62,116 nt of DNA from Irpex lacteus (Eukaryota > Basidiomycota > Agaricomycetes > Polyporales > Irpicaceae): NCBI GenBank assembly GCA_001986395.2, contig MQVO02000076.1:1-62116 (forward strand). Direction: 5' to 3'. A program made the position numbers and the translations under genes. The notes under the pieces were generated by a model. It saw only the letters and a program-made list of their open reading frames with translations, made no database searches and was not told the origin of the DNA. The first letter of the stretch is position 1. Each line of letters opens with the position of its first letter. This document shows, one piece after another, positions 33,629 through 46,442 of this stretch.

Positions 33629-35018
33629 CTAATTAGCATCCAACTTCTCCCCCCTCGCTAAAACCCTCACAACCCGACTAGGCTGCGAAACAGCCTCCAT
33701 CATCGCCATAACAGCCGGAGGGCGTTCCACAAGCGGTTTACTCTGCTGATAATGCCCTCCACCTCCGCCTCCTCCTCCTCCCCTTCGTCCATTACCTCCA
33801 CCGCGGCCTGCGAACCCTCCAACACCAGAACCAGGGCCAAAATTGCCACGACGTTCGTCCTCGGGTGATCGTCTTCCATACTCGCCTGATCTCCTACCTC
33901 CGCCTTCTTTCGCGGAGGGCGGAGGACCAGAACCCGGACCTTGGACGGTAGGGGGGACAGCGAGGACTTTGATACCTGCGCGAGTAGCCCATTGGAGGAC
34001 GAGAGTGCCCGACGAGCGAGGTTCGAATTTGTTGGGTTGGGGTGCGGGGAGCGGGACTGGGGAGGCTGAGATGGCGGGTGTGGTGTCTTTTGTGGGGGTG
34101 TCGATGTCGGAGGTGCATACTGCCAACACCACTTTGGGCTTGTTGTTAATGTTATCGGTAGTAGGGGCAGTGGTGGAAGTGGTGGAAGAGGTGGGAGGGG
34201 TAGCGTGCTCGATTTCCCAGCGTGCGCAGCAGATGGTTCGGCGGACCCACTCGGGGCTGGCAGGCGGCTGAGAAGTAGTAGTGGTAGCACCAGTATTGTT
34301 GTTGTCAGTGGAAAAGAAGGGGATGCTGTCCCAGAGGACGAAGGCATCGTCTCGCTGGACGCGGATGCGTGGGTTGGTGCCCACTTGGGCTTCGAGGATG
34401 CGAGAGGCGGCGCGCGCGCGCTGCGCAAGCGAGGTCGTGCCTTTCTTTAGTAGATCCAGAGTATTTAGAGCTGTATAGATAAGCAAAGCAAATATCAGCT
34501 TTGACATGAAAATGATATGAAAGGAGAGGAAGATAAGACGCACCTTCAAGAGGGATGATAACCACCTCCTGTCTACCCTCCCTACACCACTTCTTAAGGT
34601 GCGAGATCCCATGTACAAGCACGCTAACATCCACAACCACAACATCCGCATCCTTCTCCTCCTTCTCCCTCTCCTTATCCTTCTCCCTCTCCCTATCACC
34701 GCGACTATCATCTCTCCACCTTCTCTGCGTAGAATACTCCGCCTCAGACCCGCTCCCGTTCCTCCTCCCCTGTCCCTTCACCCCTCCGCCTCCTCCTCCG
34801 CCCCTCCTCCCCCACTCCCGCTCACCATTGCCGTTGCCTCGTCCCTGGAACCCCTGGCCCCGTCGTCCCTCTCTCCAGTTCCCGCCACCGCCGCCCCGCC
34901 CAGACCCGACGACCTTCTGCTCGAGCTGCTCGACTTGATGGGATAAGAACGCTGCGCCGAGGGCTTTGGACATCGCTAGTCTGTTAGCTGTCATCGTCGG
35001 TCCCTTTGAGTCTGTCAT
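33629..35018 (-). CDS. PIN-domain protein with RG-rich flanks
   Basis: Two exons, 35018-34544 and 34470-33629, give 438 residues from the ATG at 35018; further in-frame ATGs lie upstream. The N-terminus (HQVEQLEQK) is followed by a Gly/Arg-rich stretch with RGG-like repeats and a charged RERE/KEKE run. Then comes a PIN-like nuclease fold: DVVVVDVSVLVHGISHLKKW, EVVIIPLEALNTLDLLKKGT, RARAASRILEAQ and RIRVQRDDAFVLWD, with acidic residues placed as in SMG6/Swt1-type PIN domains. The C-terminal half is Pro/Ser/Thr- then Gly/Arg-rich. RGG tracts suggest RNA binding. An RNA-quality-control endonuclease is inferred, not shown. Confidence 0.7.
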
Positions 35019-35273
35019 GTTTCTTTCCTTCGATAGTGAGATGTGCGAGGTGTGTGAGAGTGAGAGAGAGTAAGAGAAGGTGAGTGGTTCGAGTTGAGAT
35101 GCACCCGCAGTGCACCCCGCAACTCGGTTCTGTACACGAGTCATAGACGCTCGTGGATCGCTATAGTGCACAGGCCAGTGACTGCGACGGTTGAGGCGGT
35201 ATACATTTACCTTGCACTTTTAGGACCAAGTTCAAGTTCTCAAGTATGAATTAGGATGTATGATATGTAGTGT

Positions 35274-36104
35274 TTACGCTGCAACCAGTTTTGTCGCCAC
35301 AGAGCTCGTTACTATTCTATCTATCTTCCTACGCTCGACCATCCTGTCTCCTCCTGCGTTCCGTATAGCAGGCTCAGTGTTCAGCTTATAATGCTATCAA
35401 ACCATCCTTCAGTCAGCATCGTTCTCAACTTTCCGTTGGTGTGCTCACGTACCTTCTTGATAGTATCCCAGTCCGTGATATCCTCCAAGTGAGTGAGAGG
35501 TACGAGATCGCCTTGGACGACCTTTGAGAGCTGCTCTTCGAGCCCGTCGATCGCCTGGTCCACACGCACGACGAAGAGAGACTTTGTAGTTGCGGATACG
35601 CCGTATCGTCTCAGAGCTTCCGTGATCTACAACAGAATACAATAGAATGCGATCAATATATAGAGAGTGTGGGAGGGAGGGAGGGACAGAGGAGGGAACA
35701 CTGACGTTGTTCGTGGGGTTCAAAGTCCATATAATCTCAGAGTGGACGTACTTGGTCTTCAACGCGCCCTGCGTCGCAGCCAACGCAGCATGATACACTG
35801 CAGTCTTCAGATGCTGCACGCTCGCAATCTACAAAACCCAACCCACCCATCCACCCAACCCATTCCCCTCAGTACACCCATCCTTCAACACACAATCCAG
35901 CACAAACCAAAGCAAACTCACAAGTCTAGCATCAACAAACGCAAAATTAACCGCCTCCCTCTCCCTCTCTCCCTCCGGGCCCATCATCGACGCAGCCTGT
36001 ACCAGCCGCGTTCTTAGTTCCGCGGCATTTTGGACGTTGGAGAAGAGCGCGATGTGGACTGTGCGCAGGTGAGGGGGGAATTGGTGGTAGTGGTATACTT
36101 CCAT
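35274..36104 (-). CDS. CGI121: CGI121, KEOPS/EKC complex subunit
   Basis: Four exons (36104-35922, 35828-35706, 35626-35453, 35393-35274) give 199 residues. Cgi121 (human TPRKB) binds Bud32 and tRNA in the KEOPS complex that makes t6A at position 37 of ANN-decoding tRNAs, and also affects telomeres in yeast. Matches are the N-terminal LRTVHIALFSNVQNAAELR, the core HLKTAVYHAALAATQG, the strongly conserved YVHSEIIWTLNPTNNITEAL, and DITDWDTIKKHYKL near the C-terminus. The C-terminal ~30 residues are an extension relative to yeast (181 aa). It is divergent from GCN2 over a 422-bp intergenic region. Confidence 0.88.
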
Positions 36105-36526
36105 CGTGCAAGGGTGGGGTTGATCTGAGACGCTCGTGAGATTAGATGAGGTTGTTATCGCTGGGTACGTTTTGCGCAGTTCTCGACACTTGGGCCAACC
36201 CTGTAAGTTCGCTTGATATGGCTTTCTATCATCTCAAGTGTATCCTAGCTATCTACAGTGCAGCAGAGACTTGCCAGATTCACGACCAATCATCTGCGAG
36301 GCCCGATAACTGCCCGATAAGGGAATGAACCCCGGATCTATGGGCGCCTTCTCCACGTGGAACATTGCATCCTGCGGCCACGTTCAGTCGTCGCTTGTCT
36401 CTTTCGACCTCCACCTCTTCAACGACAAACCATTTACGACAAAGGGCGCAATGTCGACGTCTGCTTAAGCTGCCGAGGCCCCGCTCGTGGTGCCTCCCCT
36501 CTTAAGCTTTCATATTCCAACTCGCC

Positions 36527-39500
36527 ATGGACTCTGAACTCGATCGACAACAGACAGAAATATACGCGCTCAAGAGCATCTACGGTAATGACTTTATCGA
36601 ATCGGAGCCCCCTAGGGCTTGGAAGGTGTGTGTCTACGTTTTATTAGAGTTCTATGAAGATAGTGACGATGTGTGGCACGCATAGGGCGCACCTCGTCTG
36701 CCCGAATTCATCATCCGCGTCCGACATCCAGACCAAGCACACGCGGACACCACATTCTTCAGTTTGCATGTCAAGTGCGTGGCCCCTCTTTTCTTCCTTA
36801 CTCTCACATTCATTCATTCTCACTGCCGTAACCTGCCCCTCAATCAGACTTCCAAAGACCTATCCGAAACTGGCCGCGCCGATCTTCACTATACAACCAC
36901 CTACGTCCGGGCTAAAGCCTCGACAGCTCACAGAAATCTCACAGGCTATCCAAGAACACGTAATGACTTTAAAAGACACAGAAATGGTCTTCGAGGTGAG
37001 TTATCTTCTCCTCCGCTCCATCATTCACCACCACTACCCCTCTCGCTCCACAGGCCGTCGACGCAGCGCAAGCATGGCTCGCAACCAACGTCCACCCTCT
37101 GAAAGAGCCCATCGGCTCGCTCGCCGCACAGATGGCCAGACGCGCGCACGAAGAAGAACAGGCACGCAAGCAGCGAGAAGAGGCGGAGGCGGAGAAGGCA
37201 CACGAGCGGCAGCGCGAACGCGAACATGCGATCGAGGAGCAGATACGCGTGAATGCTGAGCGGTTGCACCAGGCTCGTAGACGGGCGATGTCGGATGTGA
37301 CGGAGGTCGCGGCGAATGATGTTGCTGTTGATACGGACGATGGCGCACTGGAGCAGGGTGTGGAGGCGCAAGATGGTGGTGAGGGGATTCCGAGGCAGAT
37401 GGTGGAGGCGTTTGGAGAGGAGGTTGAGTGGCAGGGTGTGCGGTTCCGGAAGGTATATTTGTTTCACCCAGAGAAAGGTGCGTTCATTTTGTGTGCTGCT
37501 ATCGGTCGCGCCGTTAACGCACGTTGCCGGTACATAACAGAAACGTTAGGGACGACGTACCAAGCCGAGCCTATCCTGTGTAACGCACACGTCAACGAAC
37601 CCCACGAAACGCCTTCCCTCTCGCTCGAGCTGTTCACCGTCTCTTTCGAGTCAAAATACTACTCCACCGCACACGCGCGAAAGAAACTCAAGCAGCTCGA
37701 GACAGACTGTCGGCAACTCACCCGGCTGCGGCACTCGAACTTGCTTGCTGTGCTTGCTGTCAAACTGGTATTGGCGAGCTCGGGCGGGAGTCCGACTTCA
37801 CGGTTGGTTATATTGCATGAACGCAGACCGAGTGTGACGTTGAAGGATGTGCTGGAGGATTGTGATTCTCTTAAAGAGGCGAGGGCTACGGTGAGTGCAC
37901 ATACGTTGTATATCTTGGATCGACTCTGACGATAGGACACGCCGATTTTGTGTATAGGAGTACATAACACAAGTCCTATCTGCGCTCAATGCCATACACA
38001 CAGCAGGCCTCATCCACCGGGGCATCGAGCCCTTTTCCATCGGTCTCGTCCCCTCCTCTCCCTCCTCTTCCACCACCACCCCATCCACCTCCACCTCAAA
38101 GCGCGTGAAACTATTCCACACAGCATACTACGTCCAACTCCTAGACATGAACCGTTCCGAGCCGTTCTCTCCGCACTCGTTCGTGCCGGACTCGCCAAGA
38201 CCAGACGGGTGGATGCCGAAGGACGCGTTGGACTCGTCGCTTGTGTATACGAGGAGTAGGGATGTGCATGCGGTGGGGATTGTGCTTTTGCAGATGTTGA
38301 TGGGGGTGGATGTTATGGAGAGGTTTGAGAGTGTGGGTGAGGCGTTGAGGTGCTGTGAGTCGTGTTTCCATTTCTCTTTCAATTTTCATCTCTTTGGATG
38401 GTGTTGCTTACTGAGAGTGGGTGTGTGGTGTTAGCGACGATATCGCATGGGATGCAGCAGCATGTTATGAATATGGTTGCTCCAGTCAAGAAAGGGCTGT
38501 CGGCGGGATCGTTGATGGTGAGCCTCGCGGGTATACCCATTCACGAGTCCATCAAGACGCCTGCAATACCTATCAACGGTACGTTCTCATCATCACTCCG
38601 TCCTTGAACCTCAGCTAATACCTATGTACATTCATTCAGGTTACACGCCTAACACACCCATCCCAAGTAACATCAGTGGCTCCCCTCCGACGGACTACAT
38701 GCTCTACCGCCCTCCCGTCGCGCGCCACGCAAGTCGGTGGAAGGAAGACTGGCAGGAGCTCGAGTTCGTAGGCAAAGGCGCGTTCGGATCCGTAGTGAAA
38801 GCGCGAAACAAACTCGACAAACGTATCTACGCCGTCAAGCGTATCAGACTGCGACCTGGACAAAGCGAGGAGAAGCTCTTCCGTGAGGTATCGACCTTAA
38901 GTAGGCTGAACCATCGGAACATCGTGCGGTATTACACGACGTGGATCGAGTATAGTAGCAGTGGGGATGTGGAATCTGGGATGAGCTCGGCGGTGGGGTC
39001 GTCTGCTGGTACCGGCACGGGCGAGCTGTCGTTGTCGACGACGGAGACGTACTCGTTTGGAGGAGGGGGCGGGAGAGGAGGGAGCGAGTTCGACCAGGAG
39101 CAGATGCTCGCGATTGATTGGAGTGGGGTACAGAGTCCGTCGAACGGGCACAGTTTCCCGAGTATACACTTCACGAACAGCGAGACGAGCGATAATGGGA
39201 GTGATAGCGATAGCAATAGGAGCGGGAGCGGGAGTGGAAGTGGGAGCGGGGACGGGAGCGATGTGGCGGGGAGCGATACGGCTGGGAGTGAGCAGAGTAG
39301 CGGTGGGCAGGTGGGCGGATTGAGGGCTAGGACGGCGGCGATGACGATTAGGAGGAAAGGGCAAGGTCAGGGACGGGGGTTGGGTGTGGGTTTGGGGAAC
39401 GAGCACCCGATGATAGATATCACTGCTCCGCCGAAGCTGACCAAGACGTTATTCATCCAAATGGTCGGTTTCTCTTCCATAATGCTGTTGGTTGTGTGTG

Positions 39501-42500
39501 TGACTGATGTGTGTATGGGGTTTTAGGAATATGTGGAGAGGCAGACGTTGAAGGAGCTTGTGAATGACGAGCAGGGGTTACCTGAGGAGGAGGCATGGAG
39601 ACTGTTCCGACAGCTTGTGGACGCGTTAGTGCACATGGCTAGCCTGAACATCGTGGGTTTTGTCTCCTAGATCTTACTCATTGAACTTGGTCATTTATGA
39701 TTTTGCTAGCTCCATCGCGATATTAAGTTGAATAATATCTTCATTGGTGGGTGTCTTGGATTACGTGGTTCTACGGTGCTTTTACTCATGGATTTCTGTT
39801 ACAGATGCACATGGAGATTGCAAGAGTAAGTTGTGATCAGTCCGACTTTGTCTAGTCGATGCTCATAGTACCGTCCAGTCGGTGACTTTGGCCTTGCCAC
39901 GTTCAACCTCGATGTCGTCGAGCCCTTGGACGCCCCACATCCCAACTTCCTCTCTGAAGATCTCACGCTAGGTACGTCATTGTTTCACCGCGCTCACCAT
40001 TACATGCAACTGATAGCCCTATGTTAGAGGTTGGCACGACGTTGTACATCGCTCCAGAGATCAGAAAGACGCCGTCGCACCCACCAGGTACTCGATCGGA
40101 CCAGACAAAAGCTGACATGTATAGTCTCGGAGTGCGTAGTTTTGTTACTACGCTCTTGCTCTCTATTTGATTGCTGACCGGCGTGCGCAGATTGTGTTCT
40201 TCGAGATGAACTACCAGTTTGGTACTGCACAGGAGCGCATCGTCGTCCTGGAGAAGCTTAGGCAGCCGGAGATTGAGTTTCCCTCCGATTGGGATAAGCA
40301 CCGGACACGGCAGCGACAGAGTATGTACATCACTAGTACTTCCGTTTGAGTGAGTATTTACTGAAAGTGTGACAGTTATTACCTGGTTGCTTCAGCATGA
40401 CCCCGCGAGGCGGCCTACAGCGATGGAACTATCCGAAAGTCCTCTTATGCCGCCCAAGGTTGAAGATGAGCACTTCAAGAATACCCTCGCAATGATTGGT
40501 GAGTCCGTGTGTCTCTCTCAGCTACGATCGCTCTTGATATGAACTACCATGCAGTCAAATCGGATTCGCCATATCGACAGACAGTGCTAGCAGCGCTTTT
40601 CAAGCAGGAACCAGAACCGGGTCACACCTTTCTCTACGACAGCGGCGAGATACCTGAACACGCCACTTTGAACGGGATCGTGCATGACCGGATGGTACAA
40701 ATCTTCCGGCTCCACGGTGCAGTAGACATGGAACCGCCGCTCCTCTTGCCTGTCGTCGACAAGGACGACACACAGACACGTGCCGCCTTCCTCGATCGTA
40801 ACGGCAAGCCTGTGTCGTTGCCGGACAATGCCTTCGCTCCATTTGCTCGCGTCGCTGCTCGCGTTGGCATACGGAGGATCAAGAGATATCACGTCAGTGA
40901 TGTATACAAGCCAGAGTGAGCTGTTTTGAATGATTTATTGGTCGGGCCTTCTGACTAGAATTTCCCCAGCCCCGTAGCCGGACACCCGAGATCATACAAG
41001 ACTGCGATTTTCGATATCATCACTCAAGACACTGTCTCGGGCCCATGTGCCTCTGCGGCTGAATCTATCTCTATCATCTCCGACTGCATGAACAGCTTCG
41101 CCAACCTGGACAAGTACGAGATTCAGCTTTCGCATACACAGAGTTAGTCACCCATATCTAACGTGGGACAGTTTGCTGATAGATATTTGGTTTTAGTACG
41201 CACTGCGCTGTTCGAGCATCTCTCACTGCCGTCTTACACGGAAGTACTCAAGATTCTTCAATCGAACGCGTCGAACTCCCAACGACGCCAGCTCCTCCTT
41301 GACAAGGCGCTGAGTCGCAATGCTGCGGATCTTCTAGAAGTTCTATTCGAAGGAGGTATGTGTTTACTATGTTTATCAACGTGTACTATAGCTCACAGGT
41401 AGACTAGGAACTGATATCGAGGCCATCTGCGCCCGCTTGGAGAAAATATCGCCATCATTCCTTAGCGCTATCAGTGAGCCGCTGCGTGAAATCCGAGCCA
41501 CCGTGCAGTTCGCGGTTGCTATCGGTGTCACACGCCCTATCGTGTTCAAGCCACTTTTCATGCTCAGGAACAAGCAGGTCATCTTCGACGGCATCTGCTT
41601 CGAAGTCGTGAAAGGGCAATCCGCGAATTTGAAAAGATGGGACGTTCTTGCGTCTGGCGGACGGTGAGGTTCCAATTTCCATTTGTGTCAGAACCGGCTC
41701 CCTCATATAGAATGATAGGTATGAGAATTATATCAACGCGTTCTCGCCGGTCAAGTCGAGGTCGGATGGGATCGCTGCTGTCGGCGTCCAAATATCGCTG
41801 GAGAAAATCGCCGTAGCCTTGGCCTCTTTTCAAAGCTCATCCATGAAAGAGTCGCTGCGCACCGGTCGCTCGTATGGTTACTGGAGTCCTCGTCGTTGTG
41901 ACGTCTACATCGCTGCTCACCCATCTGACCTCGACGGCACGCTGCTCGAACGCTTGGAGGTGTCTGCGTTTTTGTGGCGGAACGGTATCAGCGCGGACAT
42001 GATGTATGAGTCTGGTGGTGCTGAAGGCGAGAATGTTGTCGATCAGTGTTCGAGAGAGGGTATACTGTGAGTGCTTTTTGGTTCGTTGGTGTTTTTAATG
42101 CGATTAACAATTCTGTATCAGGTTTATTGTGTATCCTCGTGCTCGCCTCTACCGGCGAGATCAGCCGGCGTTCAAAGTCAAGAGTGTTCTGAAAAGTACC
42201 GAGTACGCGAGTAAGTACACTGAGCTTGCCTCAACTAATCATGTTTTGCTAATGGATCCCCAGTGTCTCGTCACGAACTCGTCCCGTTCTTGTCACAACA
42301 AATCGCCGAACAGAAGCGCGTCGACGCTTCAATCTCTGGTGCGCCATGGGTGACGGAGACTTTGCAAACCTCCTCCTCCGCGAAGGATAACGCCGACTCA
42401 AACGTGCAGCTCATCCTCCCCCAGGAGACCAAGAAGCAGCGAAGACAGACAAAGCAGATACTCATGGACAGAGGTACTTTACTTCACCCAGATTCGATGA

Positions 42501-42808
42501 AACGGAGTTTCTCATATGGTACCATAGCGATCGAGTTCCAGGACTCTCTGAAGAATGCCGTCGGTCAATCGGGAATCCCAATCATTGGCGTGGACGTGCC
42601 GATCGCCGTCTTCGAGGAGATGTCGAAGAACTCGAGCTGGATTCATGACGAAGCTGCGCTGAAGCCGTTGTTGGCGTCCCTGCCTGCACAACAGTCCGTA
42701 TATGTCAACCAAGTGCGGGATGCGGTGCTCAAGAAGAAGAGCGACGATTGTCGATTCGTTATTCTGTTTGCGGTGAAGGAGGAGCGGGCCTCCTTGCTCA
42801 CTTTCTGA
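36527..42808 (+). CDS. GCN2: GCN2, eIF2-alpha kinase of the amino-acid starvation response
   Basis: A large multi-exon gene reads through the full Gcn2 order. The RWD domain starts at ATG 36527 (MDSELDRQQTEIYALKSIYG), followed by a charged coiled coil (HEEEQARKQREEAEAEK). The pseudokinase region lies at about 37541-38450. The protein kinase domain (about 38640-40500) has EFVGKGAFGSVVKARN, YAVKRIRL, LHRDIKLNNIFI, GDFGLATF and GTTLYIAPE, with a long acidic, Ser/Gly-rich insert between N-lobe strands typical of eIF2 kinases. A histidyl-tRNA-synthetase-like domain (about 40550-42250) and a basic C-terminal ribosome-binding domain follow. Key catalytic residues (K, HRD, DFG) are present. Uncharged tRNA activates Gcn2, which phosphorylates eIF2-alpha. 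Not every internal splice was resolved. Confidence 0.93.
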
Positions 42809-43145
42809 TCGGAAAATACTCATACCCTCGAATGTTGGCTATCCCATCTCTTCTAACGAAATCTTCACGCATACTCATGTTGGCTTGCACATATCCCGGG
42901 CCATCATCGATCATCGATCATCTCTTACGCATTGTAAAGACCAACAGACATTTATCTTTTGTATTAGTAGTATTGTACAACCAAATATTTGTAATGCATC
43001 GAAGTCATCTTTCTACATTACATCGACTATCGCTCGTATAGGTGTAGATAAAGTCATGCGTAAGTAAAGCTCTGAAGGAAAGAGTGGTTTTACTTAAACG
43101 CTAAACGCCCATAGATCATAGTACTCTGAACCGCTCGGTCTGAAC
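42809..43145. other. GCN2-JMJD4 intergenic region
   Basis: These 337 bp hold the 3' end of GCN2 and the promoter of the next gene. Nothing else was recognised. Confidence 0.5.
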
Positions 43146-44741
43146 ATGATGAGCTCGGACGACAACATACAGAACCACATACGGGTGAGTGGACGCGTAT
43201 CGTACGAGGAGTTCTACAACGACTACCTCCTCCCAAATCGACCGGCCATATTCTCCAAAGATCTCGTCAAATCCTGGCCCGCGTTCGACCTATGGACGAC
43301 CTCCTCCTCCACACCCGAAATCAACTGGCCATACCTAGCAGAGCAGTACGGCGACCACACCGTCTCTGTAGCAAATTGCAGCAAACGCGACGCATTTGGG
43401 AACCTCGAATGTGAGACGGACACTCTCAGACACGTCGTCGACTTATGGACACAGGGTCGCGGTGAACACCTCTATGTCAAAGACTGGCACCTTGCTCGAG
43501 TCATCGAGTCAACGCCGTTATCGCCATTCTATTCTACGCCGTCTATATTCGCAGACGACTGGATGAACGCTTTCTACACCGCGCACACCTCTGACGACTT
43601 TCGTTTCGTCTATCTCTCAGGTTCCTCCGGGGCGTACACGCCTCTCCACCGGGACGTCTACGGTTCGTACTCGTGGTCGACCAACGTCGTTGGACGAAAA
43701 CGATGGTGGCTCTTCTCGCCGGAACAAACGCCTTATTTGTTTATGAAGAATAGGAAGAGAGTGTGCGTGCAGGATGTGAGGAATGTAGATGAGAGCGAAT
43801 TTCCAGAGTTTGGAAAGGCGAGGCCGATCGTCGTCGAGCAGGAGGCGGGCGAAACGATCTTCGTGTGAGTCCTATGCGTCATATCCTTCTCTCTTCTGCG
43901 CGCGAGATATGGGGACGTTAGTAACGGTGATTAACTGTCTTTCGTCGTTTGTAATTACTAGACCAAGTGGATGGTATCATCAGGTATGTAAGTACACACT
44001 CTATCATCTACTCCAACGCTCATGAACTCTTTACCCACAGGTAGAAAACCTCACACCCTGCATATCCATAAACCACAACTGGGCCAACGCCGTTAACCTC
44101 CCGACGTTGTACGCCTTGATGTGTGATAAAGTGGAGGAAGTGGAGGAGGCATTGGAGGATGTAAGAGAGATGCTCATTGACAGCGATAAGGCACGGGAGA
44201 GAGACAAGGATGGGATGGGTGTGGAGGAGGGACAGGAGAGTTGGCAGGAAGAGTTCACGAAGATCGTGCAAGATGTTGTACGGCACGACGCAGGGTGGAA
44301 GTACGTCGTGTCTTAGCCTCCTCCTTGTCACTGTATCCTGACAATTTGCCTCTCACGCGTCCACTTCCAAACAGCTGGTTGACGTTCTGGAAAATGGTAC
44401 GGTTTGCGCTGCAAAGTATCGGCACTTCCGAGTCAACGACAGGCGATGGGGAGGCTGAGAAAGTACGTCACTGTCTCCCGCACCCAATTCCAAGACTTAC
44501 CGACCAATGGTCATCGCGCCGGGTACATCTCCTACGCTATTAGAACAGCATAGGTCCCATGTCTACTTCGGCACTCTTCCCACCAGCACCACCCCACCTC
44601 CGTCCGCCCACTTCTTTCATCCACGAACGCGTGCTCGCATGCTACCGCGACTTTATAAAAAGAGAACGAGGAGAGTGTACTGGTGAGGTGGCGGACGTCG
44701 TAAAGGGCATTTCGAGTCTTCTCGGTTTGGCGGGGTTGTGA
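43146..44741 (+). CDS. JMJD4: JmjC-domain 2-oxoglutarate oxygenase, JMJD4-like
   Basis: Five exons (43146-43864, 43962-43983, 44041-44300, 44375-44462, 44544-44741) join in phase to 428 residues. The N-terminal RVSYEEFYNDYLLPNRPAIF and PINWPYLAEQYGDHTV-type segment match the JMJD4/JMJD6 branch. The iron-binding His/Asp pair is in YTPLHRDVYGSYSWSTNVVG, and the distal His is in SINHNWANAVNLPTLY. PSGWYHQVENL is encoded across the 22-nt second exon. Human JMJD4 hydroxylates a lysine of the release factor eRF1, so a translation-termination role is possible here by homology. No chromatin domain is present. Confidence 0.85.
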
Positions 44742-44776
44742 TGTAATGAGAGCAGGAGTGAATCGCTGCAATAACG

Positions 44777-44843
44777 ACTCACTGTAATGAGTAATTTGAG
44801 CGACAGGTCCGACCTGCGGCTCGGATTACTTATTACAGTGAGT
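44777..44843. repeat. 67-bp foldback with 19-bp arms
   Basis: The arms ACTCACTGTAATGAGTAAT (44777-44795) and ATTACTTATTACAGTGAGT (44825-44843) are complementary at 18 of 19 positions around a 29-nt GC-rich centre containing a small palindrome. It sits just after the JMJD4-like stop codon. It may be a tiny foldback element or a transcript 3'-end hairpin. Confidence 0.6.
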
Positions 44844-44846
44844 ATG

Positions 44847-45195
44847 TACTTGGTACGTTCTCACTAGTGCTGATGTAACTTACATTGTGCAGTATATATC
44901 GCTCTACTTTCGTCATTGCACAGCGAGCTCATGGAGTAGAAAACAGCACAGGTTCATACGCAGTGGTAGCCAATCAAAAAGGTCCGCAGGTGAGTGCGAG
45001 GGGATCGCTGTGAGTGTGCACTTCGTACGTCCTCATAGGTGCTGATGTAACTCTCATCATGCAGTATATATCCATCTACTCGATTTCTCTTTCGTTATTA
45101 GATGCATAGCGGACTCGTGGAGTGAAGAACAGCACAGGTTCAAGTTCATACGCAGTCGTACTAGCCAATCAGCGAGGTCCGCAGGTCGCTGTCAT
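44847..45195. repeat. Tandemly duplicated ~160-bp promoter-like segment
   Basis: Units at about 44850-44995 and 45022-45190 share 'gtgctgatgtaact', 'tgcagtatatat', 'gaacagcacaggttca', 'agccaatca' and 'ggtccgcagg'. Each unit carries a TATA-like ATATAT and a CCAATCA box. They lie upstream of the NAD(P)-binding protein gene. Confidence 0.7.
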
Positions 45196-45360
45196 CACGA
45201 TGTGGTAAACCCCGAGCGCCTTTACACGAACATGAGTAGTCAAAAGCTCGGATGGTACACTCCAGCTTTCAAGTTTCTATACTGCAGCAGGCTGTGGACC
45301 CATGTGAGTACTAGTGGTCGTCGACGCGCTTGGCAATGTCTGCGGAAATGTGCTCGATAC

Positions 45361-45368
45361 GTATATAA
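45361..45368 (+). promoter_or_regulatory. TATA box of the NAD(P)-binding protein gene
   Basis: GTATATAA lies 89 bp upstream of the ATG at 45450, at a usual distance for fungal genes. Confidence 0.5.
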
Positions 45369-45449
45369 GGGGGAGGTCGTCGACTCCTAATCGACATCAA
45401 CTCACTTCACCAACCCCCCTACCTCGCCACACTACACTAGCTTTCCAAC

Positions 45450-46442
45450 ATGTCGTCAAACCGCAACGTCTTCGCTGTCGGTGCTTCTCGCAACATTGGA
45501 TACTTCGCATCGCTGAGGCTTCTCCGTACGCCTATCTCAATCCTTCCTACAAGTTTTACAGTCTAACCACAGTATACTTACAGGCAAAGGTGCAACTGTC
45601 ACTTTTCTACTTCGCTCTCAGAATGCCTTCAAAGATGATACTGAGATGCAAGGCTATGTCCAAGCCGGAAAGGCGATTATTGTCCAAGGAGACGCATTGA
45701 GCTCGGACGACGTCGCTCGGGGCTGGGCAGCTGCACAAGCAGCCTCACCCACCTCGCAAGTCGACATCGCAATCTTTACTCTTGGTTCGTACACAACGCA
45801 GGTTTCTGTATAACCTTAATGACTCACAAAATTATCCATAATATAGGTGGCACACCCACTATCACCTTGAAAGGAGCCATCATCAGCCCTCCAGATCTCT
45901 GCACCCGCTCTCTCCTCAACCTCATCCGCACCACCCCTCAATCTCTTCGCGCCACAGTCAAACTTCTAGTCGTGACCTCCACAGGAGTAACCCGCGAGTC
46001 CCACGACAACCTACCCCTCCCCTGGAAACCATTCTACTCCTGGTTCCTCGCATGCCCGCACAAAGACAAACTAGGCATGGAGCGCGTGCTCTCTCACTGC
46101 GTAGGCGAACAGTGGGCAGATCCGGAGCCTGAAGACGACATCCTAGGCAGAGGATGGGACACACAGGAGGGTACGCCGGGAGAGGGCGCGTTGAAGCATG
46201 TTGTGGTTATTCGGCCTGCGCTGTTGACGGATGGGGAGTGCCTTGCGGATAAGTACGAGGCGAAGAGTTTGAAGAAACCGCATAAGCCGAAGAAGGTCGC
46301 GTATAAGTTTGGGACGGATGAGGAGTTGGGGAAGCATAATGGGTATACGGTTTCGAGGAAGGATGTGGCTCATTTTATGGTGGAGGAAGCGGTGCCGGGG
46401 TGGGAGCGATTCGAGGGCAAACGGGTTAATGTTTGCTACTGA
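45450..46442 (+). CDS. NAD(P)-binding Rossmann-fold (NmrA/atypical SDR-like) protein
   Basis: Exons 45450-45525, 45584-45784 and 45847-46442 give 290 residues. The N-terminus has a dinucleotide-binding motif of atypical type, VFAVGASRNIGYFASLRLL, followed by a second strand ATVTFLLRSQ and a KAIIVQGDALSSDDV segment typical of NmrA-like and atypical short-chain dehydrogenases. Later features are VKLLVVTSTGVTRESHDNLP and VVIRPALLTDGECLADKYEA, where a sugar-epimerase-like fold would place its substrate pocket. No YxxxK catalytic pair is evident, so it may sense or bind NAD(P) rather than act as a reductase. The substrate is unknown. Confidence 0.75.
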
